The notes beneath the pieces were generated by a model. The model ran no database searches. It was given only the letters and a program-made list of their open reading frames with translations, and was not told the origin of the DNA. The translations under genes and the position numbers were made by a program. This document shows positions 23,074-35,126 of a stretch of 64,000 nucleotides of DNA, piece by piece. The DNA is from Tetrapyrgos nigripes (taxonomy: Eukaryota > Basidiomycota > Agaricomycetes > Agaricales > Campanellaceae). Position 1 is the stretch's first letter. Every line of letters begins with the position of its first letter. The stretch covers positions 310,001 through 374,000 of the forward strand of contig JAACJM010000028.1 of the NCBI GenBank assembly GCA_013368315.1, in the 5' to 3' direction.

Positions 23074-23319
23074 CTTGACTGTTGGCAACGGGCCCGTAGT
23101 GGCAGGATATGTCAAATTATCCTTACAGGCATTCTACCTACTACACCCGGGACGATGTTGAATTCATTAGTGAGTTACCGGTGAGTCTTTGCTCGAGAAT
23201 TGACAGAGGCTTAAGGCGTTAACGTTGATATCGATGACACCGATAATTGTGATTCCCTTTTCCCTCCTTCCACGCTCCTAACGACGGCGGTTTCTCATCT
23301 GCATTTGCACACCTAGCCA

Positions 23320-23713
23320 ATGAATAGCGAAGAAGATTATCTTCAGGAGATCCAGACATACACCCGTCGTAACACTCTTTCCTACCCGCCATCCCCGTCC
23401 TTTGGTCCCTTTCTCGAGAGTCCGCCACCTTCAATCGGTGGACGTATTGCAAGATTATTCGAAGTGAGTGGTTACATCGAATGTCTAGCAATAAGTAGTT
23501 AGTGACACCTTGAAATTACAATGTTTATAGAAACTTAAAAACAAGGTCCGAATCGGAATGAGAAAACTTGGGAAAGGAGATATAGGAAGTACGATGGTGC
23601 TTTTGACCTATAGTCACATTTCTATACGTAGTTGGGGAGCAATATATTGGCGAGCGCCTTTTCTTACTTCTTGGAAATGCTACATGATAGTGCTATGCAT
23701 ACCGGAAGCCTGA
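23320..23713 (+). CDS. Possible small protein of unknown function
   Basis: Exons 23320-23463 and 23531-23713 joined by a GTGAGT-TATAG intron give 108 residues: an acidic, Pro-rich N-terminus (SYPPSPSFGPFLESPPP), a basic stretch (KLKNKVRIGMRKLGKG) and a hydrophobic C-terminus. No family recognised and the C-terminal half may not be coding. Confidence 0.3.
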
Positions 23714-23932
23714 GGGTTTCGCGATGATTCTCGCAGAAAGAAGAAAACAGCCACTCTAGAGTACTCTAGTTAGGATTCGGATATTTCGGAAAATCAGCGG
23801 AAAAAGTAACGGAAATTGCCGGCCCGTCTTGTCCATCCACAATGACGTTATCCATGAGCTTGTTCTTTCTTTCTGGGTTCCTACATCTTTTCCAAACTGC
23901 TTCGAAGACTTCCGACCAATCTCTCCAGAAGC

Positions 23933-25281
23933 ATGACTTCATCAACAGCAGCTAACAAATCTCATGAAATTGTTATCATCGGCGGTGGAATAATCGGTTG
24001 TTCTACAGCATACTACCTTTCTCGTCATCCTTCATTCTCTTCTCAGTCTACCTCATCACCAATCACGATCAAACTCATCGAAGCATCAAAACAAGGCCCT
24101 GCTCAAGGAGCCTCCGGTAAAGCGGGAGGTCTCATTGCCAAATGGGCTTATCCCAAGGAGTTGGTGAATATCTCGTTTGCAGAGCATGTGAAACTTGCAG
24201 AAGAGCATAACGGCAAAGACAGGTGGGGCTGGAGGTTTGTAGATTGTGGGAGCTGGGAAGGCAAAGGTGTACTCTCACAGGAATCTGGAACTGGTGTTGG
24301 AAAGGAGGGGAACAGGAAGAGTTTGGAGAAGACTTTGGGACTGAACGGGGATCATGAAGAACTGGAGAAGCCTCTAGACCTTGCGAAGAGAAGAAGGAAA
24401 GGTCTACCGGATGATTTACTGTGGGTAGACGAAGAATCTACCTATTCATACTCGCCTATGGCCCCAAAAGGTCACACTGCCCAAGTGCATCCTTATCTCT
24501 TCACCACCAGTATGATGTCTCTGGCACAAGAAAAAGGCGTCGAGTTTATCTCGGGGCGTGTAACTAACGTCCTTCAAGATCACACTTCCGGAAAAATTAC
24601 TGGTGTAACCTATCTCGAGTCAAACCCTGACTCAGGTGCGCCTAAAGAAGTGACCATCTCTGCTACGGATGTGATCATCGCCGCAGGCGCATGGTGTCCT
24701 TCTATCGATATCGTCTCCAGTCTTCCTATATCCGCGACTCGAGCACACAGTGTCACTGTCCGTCCACAACCGTCCGTGACAATATCGCCTTATGTCTTGT
24801 TCACCGAAATCTCTCTGTCAGGGGCCAACGTCTCCCCAGAAATTTATGCTCGCCCCGATAACGAAGTTTACGCATGCGGCCCCGGAGACGACTCTGCCCT
24901 TCCCGACAATGTGGACGATGTTCTGGTGGACCAAAAAGCTTGCGAGAGCATCTATAAACATATTTCCAGTATATCTCCGCAGCTCAGCAACGGGACTGTC
25001 GAGAAGCGACAGGCGTGCTTCCTACCTATCGTCAGTACTGGGGGTGGTCCTATTGTTGGGGCTGCTTCGCATATTGCAAAAGGTCTCTACATAGCTACTG
25101 GGCATACCTGTTGGGTTCGTGAGCCAGCTACTACACAACTCGTGGTGTATCACTGATTCTGTTACTTTTGCAGGGCATTTGCAATGCACCAGGTACCGCT
25201 AAAATAATTAGCGAGTTGGTATTCGACGGAAAGATACGTTCAGGGAATCTGAAAAATCTGCATCCTTCAAGATTTGAATAG
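23933..25281 (+). CDS. FAD-dependent oxidoreductase, DAO family (TDA3-like)
   Basis: Two exons, 23933-25114 and 25174-25281, 429 residues. The Rossmann dinucleotide motif IVIIGGGIIG (residues 13-22) starts almost at the N-terminus, followed by ASGKAGG, the substrate-domain sequence VHPYLFTT, a second FAD contact region VIIAAGAWCPS and the C-terminal GHTCWGICNAPGTAK that closes the FAD site. This C-terminal pattern is that of yeast Tda3-type proteins rather than of classical D-amino-acid oxidases. It should be a cytosolic or endosomal flavoprotein oxidising an amine or amino acid; the substrate is not known. An insertion rich in Lys, Glu and Gly around residues 105-160 is probably a surface loop. 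The donor before the last exon is GTTCGT, a weak site, but the join restores the family C-terminus exactly. Confidence 0.88.
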
Positions 25282-26735
25282 ACTACGCGAGCGCTTATTT
25301 ACATTTATGGTAATGAATCTGATAATGAACATTCCCAAACTGACGCGTCCAACTCTCAGATGCGTCTCTTTCCCTAATCACTCTATATGAGATGCAGTAA
25401 GCAAACGAACCAGACTGGCAGTTATCCAGCGACAGTTCAAACACCCCATCCCCTATAGCGGCCAACGAACATCCTCGGCGTTAGCTAGCTAGTTTCCCAT
25501 CGTGTATGTAGCTCACAACTTGAAGGCCACGACTTCCCATTCAAACTGGACTTGTGCTCCTTGTTCGGCGTGCCGGAATGGCTGGCCATCCTATAGACTC
25601 AAGACCGACGTTGACGGTGTGTGTTTCGCTGCCTGCGGTGTCACATCAATCTCCCAGTATTCTCATGCCAGATCATGTCAAAATGGATATCTAAACTTGC
25701 CGGGATCCCGAAAACTCCACAACTTCCTTGAGGCAAGTTTCAGGAGCATGACCCTGCGTTGTCCACTTTGACGCTCACAAGTGGGCCTAATGGCGGTAAG
25801 TAGGTCCCATTTGAGATGCATATTTTGTAGGGTCCTTGTCAAACACGATGCTCTACAAATGCGTTTCAGATACACGAGTATCTTCTAAAATTGGAAATAT
25901 CACGCTGAATCCTTATTCTGTTGGGCTACAGTATGCTCACGGGCACTTTCAAGTATCAACAAAAAGGTAAGCGTAAACTCCTTAGGCTCCTTAGAAGTTC
26001 CTTTGCCAAAGGGGTACTGAAATATCTTCAAGGCATATATGTAGTACCGGATTGGAGCCCCGGGCTTTCAGCCGATATAACTGACCCTGACCTCCGAGCC
26101 AGAATCGTGTCCGCTCGGTTGCAATGAAGCGGTAGGGCCTGGTAGGGCCCCTCGTTCGTCTTAGGTTCAGAAGTCTTAATTCAAGCTTTTTTCTTCATCC
26201 TGAAGCATTCGCGTCGAGTTATACAGATGATAGCGGATTTTTAGAAACATGCATCGAACGGTACCAAGTGGGCTCACTAACCAAAAAGATCATAGATGCT
26301 GTGATCCGTTGCTCCGGTACGCAGAAAAAATCATATACCCGAAGGGCTCGTGAAGAGTCGTGAAAAGGATGTTGGAAGTACCTGAAAACTTTCCGGTCCT
26401 TGTCCCTTCAAATCGTTTAAGCTGCTTCCAAAATGCAAAACTGCCTGTTTACCAGGCCGTGAAAGCTTCTCTCGACTCTATATGCCGCCAACATCCATCG
26501 ACGAATTTTGAAGTCTTTCGGTTCCGTGATGCCTTGGTGATGCCGGACATTATAACCTGGTCCAAATCTAATCGAGACGTATCTAGATCTGACCGGCGGT
26601 TTATAAAACAACACGCGCTGGCTTTTACAGTCACTCCAATCTCGCCCCGAGAGAGGGCCATGTACGCTCAATACGTTCTCAACTGATTTGTCCTTCTTTC
26701 AGGATCTGCACGCTTTGATCTTGTCGTCGTCTGGC
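25282..26735. other. Gene-poor stretch before the short Clp1-like gene
   Basis: About 1.5 kb. ORFs at 25502-25771, 25921-26127 and 26360-26686 were examined and show no domain, no splice support and no paralogue in the window. Confidence 0.5.
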
Positions 26736-26743
26736 TATAAATA
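26736..26743 (+). promoter_or_regulatory. TATA box of the short Clp1-like gene
   Basis: TATAAATA about 240 bases before the ATG, implying a pyrimidine-rich leader of roughly 210 bases. Confidence 0.45.
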
Positions 26744-26977
26744 TATTCACAGACGAAGAAGCAGAAATAGCACTTGTACGTCACTTTTTTTGCATTGATT
26801 CCTTGTTCTTCTCCTACTGAGATTGATTCCGCTCCTTCCTTTTCCTCTCTTACTTACCTAAACTTTAGTAGTTTGTTTTTTGGCCATAAAAGACACTCCG
26901 ATCCTTCAGAATCCACTCCCTTCACATCACGACCTTCAACTACGCTCCAGATCTGATTTATACGAACTATTACTACC

Positions 26978-27687
26978 ATGCAGCGACCTTCTTACCTTGT
27001 CAGTACGAATGATGACCCACGCATGTGCGTAACCACCTCTCTTTCTGCAACCAACTTACTGACTTTGACTGACTGAACAGCGCGTTGTGCAAACATTTTA
27101 ACGTAGTGCCTACGAATTACACTGGGACCCAACCTCCTCCTTATTTCAGCATGCCAATCACTCGCGACGCTCATATGCCATCCCATGCACTCGCAGTGAC
27201 GCAGACCAGGAACTCAGTCACACCTCTCATGCTCCCTGTCGACGTGAACATGTACAATAATGGTTTTCTGGTCTCCATCATCCCTACGCCTCACCCAGGC
27301 ACCGCATCCCCAATCCCCCAACCAGGTTCTCCCGTCCCCGTGGTATCTCTCCCCGTTGTTCCGATCAGCGTACCCCATGTACCATCCCTGCCTCTCCTCC
27401 TTCTCTTTGGATTAGGCCTCGAACGACAGAGCAATGCTTTGGCCCTGCGCATGCTCCCACCAGAAGTCGTCGCCGAATTTCCCAACGCCGCTGCCATGGC
27501 TCAATCCATGGCTCTCCTTGACGAGCACCAATTCAGAAGACGCCTTGAGTTTAACCAAGGACTCTGGCAGAATGTCCTTGCGTTGGATCTTCGTGATCTT
27601 GGTCTTCTGACCCTTATTCGAACAGCTTGGAACGTCACGGCAGAGGCTCGAAATCTTCGAATGCAAGGCGTCGGTCGAAGGCGATAA
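26978..27687 (+). CDS. Short Clp1-like protein
   Basis: Two exons, 26978-27024 and 27081-27687, 217 residues. It aligns by eye with the C-terminal two thirds of the full Clp1-type protein at 33.9-35.1 kb: RDAHMPSHALAV against DPHATDLPTHMLAV, LMLPVDVN followed by a Pro-rich linker against LRLFPVHAM with its linker, PLLLLFGLG against PLLQYMYTG, and NQGLWQNVLAL near the end against VHGLWTNACAL. It lacks the basic N-terminal third of Clp1, and the family's HCSRMPA-type residues are replaced. Clp1 proteins control clamp-cell formation and dikaryon development in basidiomycetes; this copy may be a diverged regulator, a dominant modifier or a degenerating duplicate. The frame is fully open, with a TATA box and leader, which argues against a pseudogene. 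Confidence 0.7.
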
Positions 27688-29745
27688 TCCTTATTTTCCC
27701 CACCATTAAAATATACTCGCATTGTGGATCGTGAATCCAGGAATCGTACCCAAGCGCTGCATATGATTATTCGTCTTGGCTTCTAGTTATTGAGTGTTCT
27801 CTTTTCGTTTTCGTCGCTAATGGTGCCTACCAGCTATCTACAATGACTCGCTACTATTTGACTACCTATGTACCGCAATTGTTTCTTTACGCATCATCAT
27901 CGTATCCTAAATAATTTCTAGTCCCCTTCTCGCTATTATCATTATCGCCCTGTTGTCTAGTTTTCCACACATCACCTTCTCATCATAGCTAGGACTCGAT
28001 GATAGCCGCAGGTTGCTGTGCTAGCCTTTTCAAGTACAAAGCACAGTATGATCATCATACATGGAACTGCGGAAGGGCCCGAACGGGCTTGCGCATCATC
28101 AGGAAGCTAGGTCATTGTCGGTTCTTGCAAGTTGAGGACTTGCCTCGATTCGAATCAAACATGGCAATGCAATCCCAGTATTGCGTACTTCTTTTGTAAA
28201 CTTGAAACCACCAACCTTCTCTCAGCCCTTAACGCTCGAATGAGCACCTGGGTGACCGATGACATGGAACTGGACCATAAGTTCTATTTCAAGAAACTTG
28301 ATATCACGGCGGGTCATGAAGCAGTGTGGCGTCAGGCCTTGAAGTAGCGTGGTTTATTCAGAATAATCAAAAAAAAAAGGCCAGTCTTCCGGACGCTGTT
28401 TTGAATGCCAATGGCAAATCGTATTCTCGAGGGAAAATAGTGAATAATTTCGAAAATCGGTACCGGTGGGCTCGGGAACGCCTACTGGTGTACTGGTGGC
28501 GCGTACGCGTGTTCCTACAGATGTCTGCGCAATATGATCCTACCAAATTCCACTGATGAAAAGATCAACATGAGCACAATCATTCAACGTAAGTACTTCA
28601 GCAGTTGGGAATACGTATAAGTGCTCTCAGGGACGCAGTGTTGGTTATAGGGACCGAAATGATCGATAAGACTCGCAAGCTCTGAGCGGAATATGTCAAG
28701 CGATCAGGACACGAGAAAGCACGAAACAAGCTGGCTGTCCTTGTCAGGGATTTCGTTCCTAGCCTTCCGAGGCGAACTAGATGAATTGATTAACCGTGAG
28801 CCAACTCAGACTGTACCTGATTAGCAAGGCCAAAAGGACAGGTCAATCAATACTCGGATATATTGAAGAGAGGGAATGAGACGATAGACTCGCGATGTCT
28901 GTGAGTCATTCCTCCGCCAGGACTCATGAGTGAATAGGCATTTGAGCATCTGTACAACTTCTACTCTCATTGATACGAATTCAAAGAGCCCGAACGTGTT
29001 CTTTTCCCAATTGAAGTCCATCCCTTTCGAGACTCTGAGGTCCAAGAAAGAGGCACAAGGCATTTAAAGCTCGGTTCGATAATTCTACCATAGAGTACCC
29101 CCTACTTCCCCATGTTGAACCCTGACAAAATTTCGTGGACAACCAGAGTGCAATATAAATCCGCGAAGATAGGGACTGCGCTGAGCATTCATTTACCTAC
29201 CATTCACTGGTTCCGAAGTACGTACGCCTCGTTGACAATCGGTGAGAACGGCAGGGAAGATGTGTTCTCTTCCGTCGCTTCGACCCGACACGAAGCTTAA
29301 TCAATTTTGCGGGGGAATGAATTCGTGGAAGACCCATAGGGGACTCGCTTGAGTTGTATTGATTCAACTGCAGGAGGGTTGCTCATCACAATCGGCATGA
29401 TCATCGAATTGTAATAAGGTGATAAGTGTCCTGAGAGGTCTCTTGCGTTGTGTTGCCGTATCGAAACTATTGGCCGTAGGTGGGTGGCCCAAGGGACACA
29501 ATGGGATGGTTGAAAAGATGAAAGAAATTACATAACAGTCGATCGCATGATGCGGAAAGAAGGAAATGGGAGGACTTCGGCAATTTTTATTCAGGTCTTC
29601 TCAAGGGCCCACAGCAGAAAAAACTTGAGAGCAGCTTGTGACTTGAGAGAATGGTGCACAAAATTAATGTCAGAGACATCAATTTGTGGATCAAGAAGGC
29701 TCACTGAGTGAAAATCTGATACAGATGAGATCGTAATGCAGATCA
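27688..29745. other. Transposon-scarred region without recognisable gene
   Basis: Two kilobases of short, interrupted ORFs. Fragments such as those at 28132-28556 look like decayed coding sequence but cannot be assigned. Confidence 0.4.
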
Positions 29746-30395
29746 TCAAATAGAGAGACCGATTCTGTCATTTAGAAGACGAACAAGAAAGGTGCTCCTT
29801 GTTCTCGGAGTTTGAAAAAGGGAAGCAATTGTCTGTACCGTGGAGAATAGCAAGAAGGTCAAGAATTGTCGGAATTGAGGCCAAGTTCGAGTTGACGAAG
29901 ATCTTATGTAGTTCAGAATTCCGCCTTGTAGTCTTTTGGGGAACAAAGCTGTTGAAACAATTAGTCTGTCTTCTCGAGTTCCATCGGAGATGTGCATAGA
30001 TCCATACCCAAAAGAAAAACATTTGAAGGTTCTGAAACACTTTACCGAAACCGAGGATGCCGACATGAGAAGGCGGATTGTACGAGAAGGATGGCTGCGA
30101 AACTCCCGAGACCTGGATGCCACCTGCCCTGAGCCGTAGCGAGAGACCATTTGATCTCTTTGCGAGACCGAGGACGCTGTAGGAAAGGATTTGAGGGCAT
30201 CATCACCCGCCTCGGCTGTAGGAGTTTATTACAAGGCACATAGGTACGGGCAGTAGGCTCATTCCTGAAGAATTTCATCAGATAGCTTTCTCTAAATTTC
30301 CTTAGTGGAGGATGATCACATTGTAGCACCGCGTGTTCTAGTGTCTCCACATCGGTCATACAGAAGTGGCACACCCGGTGTTCTGGTGGCACTTC
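29746..30395 (-). mobile_element. Relic of the 3' end of a non-LTR retrotransposon
   Basis: A minus-strand frame (30042-30392) carries RVCHFC, then EHAVLQC eleven residues later, the Cys-Cys-His-Cys pattern of the zinc-binding segment found after the reverse transcriptase/RNase H part of LINE polyproteins, followed by LRKFRESYL. Downstream the reading frame shifts more than once. Sequence on the 5' side (30400-30740) may be the RNase H part but is too decayed to follow. Not functional; type assignment is tentative. Confidence 0.45.
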
Positions 30396-32096
30396 AAGTC
30401 TGTGATGATCAGTCCAGCACAGACCTGCGCAGACGCAATCGGAGATAATCGGAAAAAAAGACGTCTACGAAAGGCTTGAAACCACATTGAGATGCCTAGC
30501 GGTAGCATTATCGGACTGGCAGCCTGACACTAGTCGAGGTAAGTCCAATTTGAGCATTACGGGAACGTACGCTCCGCCAGGAGCTTCTGCAAGATTGAGA
30601 CCGCGTAGTCGTGTCGATAACAAATAAGTTAGTCCGCAATTTCCACTGCGCTGCAGAATCTCGCCCGGTGGTCCAGGTCCGAGAAACGGAGGATAGCTGC
30701 CCTGCAGCTAAAGTAGGGGACGGAAGGCCAATCAATGTCGCCTGAGTCAGGACATGATCTCCGAGAGCTTGTAGCTAAAGGCCGTGTACGGAACTACGGT
30801 TGGCTGATGTCTTCAGTATATGCGTGATCTTTGGTCTCACTGAGTATGTGTGGACAGGTGTGAAGGTCACACTGATGCAGATGGGACAAAGATCTTCATA
30901 CTGAGTGAAAGGGTTTTTACTTCTGAGTATCAAATAAGAACCTCGATGTACGCAGCTGCCCTGTGTCATTAGAAAGATTAATTATACGAGGACTAAGTCA
31001 TGCGAGTTGCTCAGCAAGTTTTTTCCCATCGATTCCTTGAAGGCTGCGTACCAGAAAACTGAAGTATGTTTCTTCCTTCGTTGTATCTTCGAAGGCCAAC
31101 TGAGGTCTTTGTTTAAACCCACGATTATAAGCTGGACATTGCGAGGGCCGTGAGTTAAGCTTCATGACAGAAACGGGCTGCTTATGCGTCGATTCTCAGG
31201 GTCAATGGCTGTCGACTTCATGTTGCTACTCCTCGTTGCCACCAAGAACTGAAGTGAGGCCGCTTGTGCACCTGGAGGTAAGAAATTGGGTCGTTCAAAT
31301 ACTTAAGACCATCATGATAGACGTTGTCGCGCACCTTCAGGGAATCGCTCGGTGCTATCAAAAGCAAAACCTCTTCTTCCTTCATAAACCATCCGAACCA
31401 TGATGCGACATGCCCTGTCCAATAAAGAGGCGCCCTGTTGCTCTCCGAGGTCTTCAAGAGGTATCCTTGCAGCAGACTTCTTTTGGCAAGTTCATCGCGC
31501 AGACTCAGTGAGGGATTGGTGATAAGAATCTTGACAGTGCCATCGGTGATGAGTCGAGAGGTCGATTAGCCATGATGCATGATGATGGACAGAAGACGGA
31601 ACAAGAGAGTAAAATGCGGCTCCGGGTGGCCCGAGCCTCGCTTCTTCTACTCTCTCCCCTAGGCGACTCTGGCTCGGTACCCTGCTTATGCTTCTACCTA
31701 TTTACAACTTTAACTGCGACCTGCGTTACCTCCAGCAGAACATCGTGTTATGCTGCTAATTTCTGGTCTCTTCTTCCGGAATCTTGTTGCTGTTGCTTTA
31801 CAGACAATATCTGGTCACCCAGACGTTCAAGCTCACAACGAGACCACATGCACACCCTTCTGACACGCATCCACTGACAAGACTTGGATAAGACCTTCAA
31901 GTTGAGCTCCTCTTCATCTGTCAGTATGGGATCTCTGTTTTCCTGGGTGCACTCGGCTTCCGTGGGTCAAGTTGAATCAACTTCTTGGGATTAGGATTTA
32001 CCTACTTGGCTCATCTTGTTGCACTGGTCTCTACGGCCATATTCCCCTCTACGATTTATCCAGATTCATCCGCGCCGTATCTTGTACGCATTTTGC
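30396..32096. other. Gene-poor stretch before the Hsp9/12 upstream repeat
   Basis: Probably more of the decayed mobile-element region. No gene model could be supported. Confidence 0.4.
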
Positions 32097-32414
32097 TACG
32101 TATGCAGTGGAAAACAAAGGATGTACACCCGATGTGAACTACTGTACGTATGTCAGTCCTCGTCACCACGTCACACTTTTTTAATCGTTGACGCCCTCAC
32201 AGTACCAAGAGTTTCTACCCTAAAAATAATAGTACACGGTCAGCATCCCTTTCTGTGCATACATTTGTCGTCGTAAGGAAAAGGTACGTATGCAGTGGAA
32301 AGCAGAGGATGTGCAAAAGCCGATGTCATGAACTACGTCAGCTCTCGTCACTTTCTTTTATCGTTGACGCCTTCATAATACCATAGTACGTGGTCAGCAT
32401 CCCTTTCTGTGCAT
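32097..32414 (+). repeat. Tandem duplication upstream of the Hsp9/12 gene
   Basis: Two diverged copies, 32097-32260 and 32285-32414, each beginning TACGTATGCAGTGGAAA and ending CAGCATCCCTTTCTGTGCAT, with a shared ATCGTTGACGCC in between. The first copy is about 34 bases longer. They end some 230 bases before the Hsp9/12 start codon, so a duplicated control region is possible. Confidence 0.75.
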
Positions 32415-32553
32415 CACGCGAAAATACAAAAATATCCGCTCGCAGAAAGGCGTACAGAAACACACTTTTTTACAGATATATTTATATCAGTAGTAGTGAT
32501 GTGATCTATCCGTCGAGCGATATTTTTGTCTTTTCGGCGTGCATGTAGCGTCG

Positions 32554-32560
32554 TATAAAA
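32554..32560 (+). promoter_or_regulatory. TATA box of the Hsp9/12 gene
   Basis: TATAAAA 94 bases before the start codon, followed by an A/C-rich leader, a layout typical of highly expressed fungal stress genes. Confidence 0.6.
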
Positions 32561-32647
32561 GGGCTCTAATTGCGATGCAAAAGTCATCAGGTCATCTACC
32601 CACTTTAACAACCACAACTTCACCCACACTACTACTCAACACTCGTC

Positions 32648-33009
32648 ATGTCTGACACTGGTCGTCAATCCCTCACTGACAAGGCTGCCGCTGCTCTTAA
32701 GGTGAGTATAGGCTTGTTCTCGTTGCTTTGATTCATTCAATGGTTGATTATCTTTGTTTCCTTCCGACGTACAGCCCGACTCTCAGAAGAGCACCACTGA
32801 GCACGTCGGTGACAAGCTCGGCGGCAAGGCCGACTCTGCTGCGTCCTCTGTGCAACCTCAGGTATGATTTAATTTTCTTCATCATTACTGATGAATCTAA
32901 GGTCTTCGCTACTTTGATTCTGTAGAGCGAGAAATCCACTACCCAGAAGATTGGAGACACTCTAACTGGTAGCTTGAAGACCGACACGACCAACGACACA
33001 CTCTTGTAA
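32648..33009 (+). CDS. Hsp9/Hsp12-family stress protein
   Basis: Three exons, 32648-32701, 32775-32861 and 32926-33009, encode 74 residues. The opening MSDTGRQSLTDKAAAALKPD, the internal HVGDKLGGKADSAASSVQP and the repeated KSTTQKIGDTL are diagnostic of the HSP9/HSP12 family (yeast Hsp12, S. pombe Hsp9). These are small, soluble, intrinsically disordered proteins that accumulate on heat, osmotic or oxidative stress or nutrient depletion and bind membranes as amphipathic helices, keeping them stable. There are two imperfect repeats of the family motif (residues 20-40 and 49-65). Strong TATA box and an upstream tandem duplication suggest tight induction, but no perfect heat-shock element was identified by eye. 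Confidence 0.93.
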
Positions 33010-33937
33010 TCTAATTGGAATGGACTTTGTATAATTATTCTCGGGAACCAGTTGTGCAGGAATTGGATCTTGAGGTAAAGGAGACCATTGTACTATCATG
33101 AAGGGGAGTTTGGTGGGTTTGGGGTGTAATGTTTTTGAAGTCCAGTTGACTTTGATTAGTCTCCTCCCAGTAATATGAACATATATGATAAATGAGCTCT
33201 CGAACCATCTCGAACCGAGTTGCAGTTCGAAAGAAGCCCTAGCCTTGGTCAGAACACAACACAAAAAGCTTTTGCAGGCTATTCCTACTGAGCACGTTAA
33301 AAATGTCCTATAAGAATATAGGCGCGGGAAGCACTTGGGAAGTACATGAGCCAGCGACTCCAGTCCTTTTAGGCAAGAGGCGTCGAGGCGAACAGTACAT
33401 AAAACTTGAGCGAGCTGTCCGTCTGAAAGGCTACTGGAGCCCTTCAAGTTTTTGACGACTAGGTGATTTCAATTGCAATTTGCGTCTTACTCAAAATCAC
33501 ACAAGAAATAATTAGTAAAAGTACAACAATTTATTTGTTCTTTGAGCTTCTACGGTAGCTGTGAATGCAAGATGTAATGTAATAGTGAAGAAGTGGACAT
33601 AAGTGTCATAAAGAAAGACGGAGTACATAAGGAGCGGTTGTTGTGGATAAAGCATAGAGGCGGTGCAGGGAGAAGTCCGTAGGAGGAGAGCATAGGGAAA
33701 TGATTAAGTATGCGACAATTGCGAAGAGGGTATGAGACCAATGAGGGAATACGGATACAATATACCAACACAATAGCAGAGAAAAATAAAAATACGACAG
33801 CAAGTTCGAAAGCAATGCGATAGCGAGACGATAGCAAACGATAGCGATGGAGGGTGATGCAATGAAGACGGCGAGACAATGATGATATGCAGGCAATAAC
33901 CAGACGACGATAGCGGGGAAAAGACAACGAAGGAAAT
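33010..33937. other. Intergenic between Hsp9/12 and clp1 3' ends
   Basis: Convergent 3' flanks. Pyrimidine-rich on the minus strand around 33550-33930, giving spurious ORFs. Nothing else seen. Confidence 0.5.
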
Positions 33938-35064
33938 CTAAGCCTGAGAAGCCTCTGGCTCCTGAGGCCTCATGTCAGAGATAGAGACTGCCCTAGGGTT
34001 GCCAGTCCCGATAGCCAATGCCTGCAACAACACCTCCCAACATGCGTCAATGACAGTCCAGAGCCCATCGTCGAAGATGCCCAATGCACAGGCGTTGGTC
34101 CAAAGACCGTGTACGATGGTGGCATTCTCCAAGAGCACGTTGACGACATAAGTACGTCCGAGCTCGGTTGCGAAAGCCATGATGTTCGTGCTGTCGAGAG
34201 GGTTGTCGAGGAACTGTTCAGCAGGCATAGTAGGGAGAACAGCGCGGAGGAGGACCTCGGGGCGACCAGTGTACATGTATTGGAGCAAAGGGCTGAATGA
34301 GGCGGGATGGGGAAGGCAGACGGGACGAACAGGGATAGTGGTCTCACGAGGACCAGAGACACCCTGGGGTGGGTTGGCATCGTTGGGGGTGTTGGGAGAA
34401 GGAGGGAATGCGGGCATTCTGGAGCAGTGAGCGGCCACGACCATAGCGTGGACGGGGAAGAGCCTGAGCTGAGCTTTTTGTTTGGGTTTGGGAGGGCTGT
34501 AGACGGCCAGCATGTGGGTTGGCAGATCGGTAGCGTGGGGGTCGCTGACGGTGATGGTAGTTTCTTTGGTAAGTTTGTTGTCGACGTCTGCGGTTACACT
34601 AGCATTGGTGCGAAGCAATCTATAGAACAGAAGGCCTTCAGTTGAGATTCTCCAGGAAAATGAAAATAGAACACGTACCTAAACCCACGGTTATCTGTTC
34701 TCAGGCAGTCGCGGATCCATTCCGCGGTCTGACCCTCATAATGGCTACCAGTGGCAGCCTTGATAGCTTCAGCAGATGCTTCGCGAGGAGTAGGGCGCCC
34801 AAGGGCCCTCGGAAGGTCGAGTGGATGAGTGCTGACGGTAGGTCGGCCTTCGCTGACTGGAGCAACGGTCTGGACGATGAAGCGAATAGGTTTTTGGCGA
34901 CTCCTAATCTTGGCCTTCTCGGCGTCGTATTGAGCAGACCTCATGCCATGGCGGACTTTGCGACGTGCAGAGGCTGCGGTGAGACGAGCGTGTTTGTGGG
35001 GAGGTGTGTTCTCAGAACGGTTGAAACGTTTGGAGACGTTGCGAGGAGTGAGAGGAGAGTTCAT
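33938..35064 (-). CDS. clp1: Clp1-type developmental regulator
   Basis: Two exons, 34679-35064 and 33938-34619, 355 residues, close to the length reported for the Coprinopsis cinerea protein. The N-terminal third is basic (PPHKHARL, ARRKVRH, KAKIRSRQKPIRF) and may be nuclear; it is followed by AEWIRDCLRTDNRGFRLLR. The conserved core reads DLPTHMLAVY, LFPVHAMVVAAHCSRMPA, CLPHPASFSPLLQYMYTGR and, near the end, ATIVHGLWTNACALG. No enzymatic motif is visible. In C. cinerea clp1 is induced by the A mating-type homeodomain proteins and is needed for clamp cells; Ustilago maydis Clp1 is needed for dikaryon proliferation. Here it has a TATA-like box and a GATG-N9-ACA sequence upstream. It faces the short Clp1-like gene 6 kb away. 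Assignment rests on remembered family features, not on a search. Confidence 0.85.
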
Positions 35065-35126
35065 CTTGAGGAGGATTTGGATACGGGAGAGGGAGAAGGG
35101 AAGTTGGGAGACGGAGCTGTTGAGCT

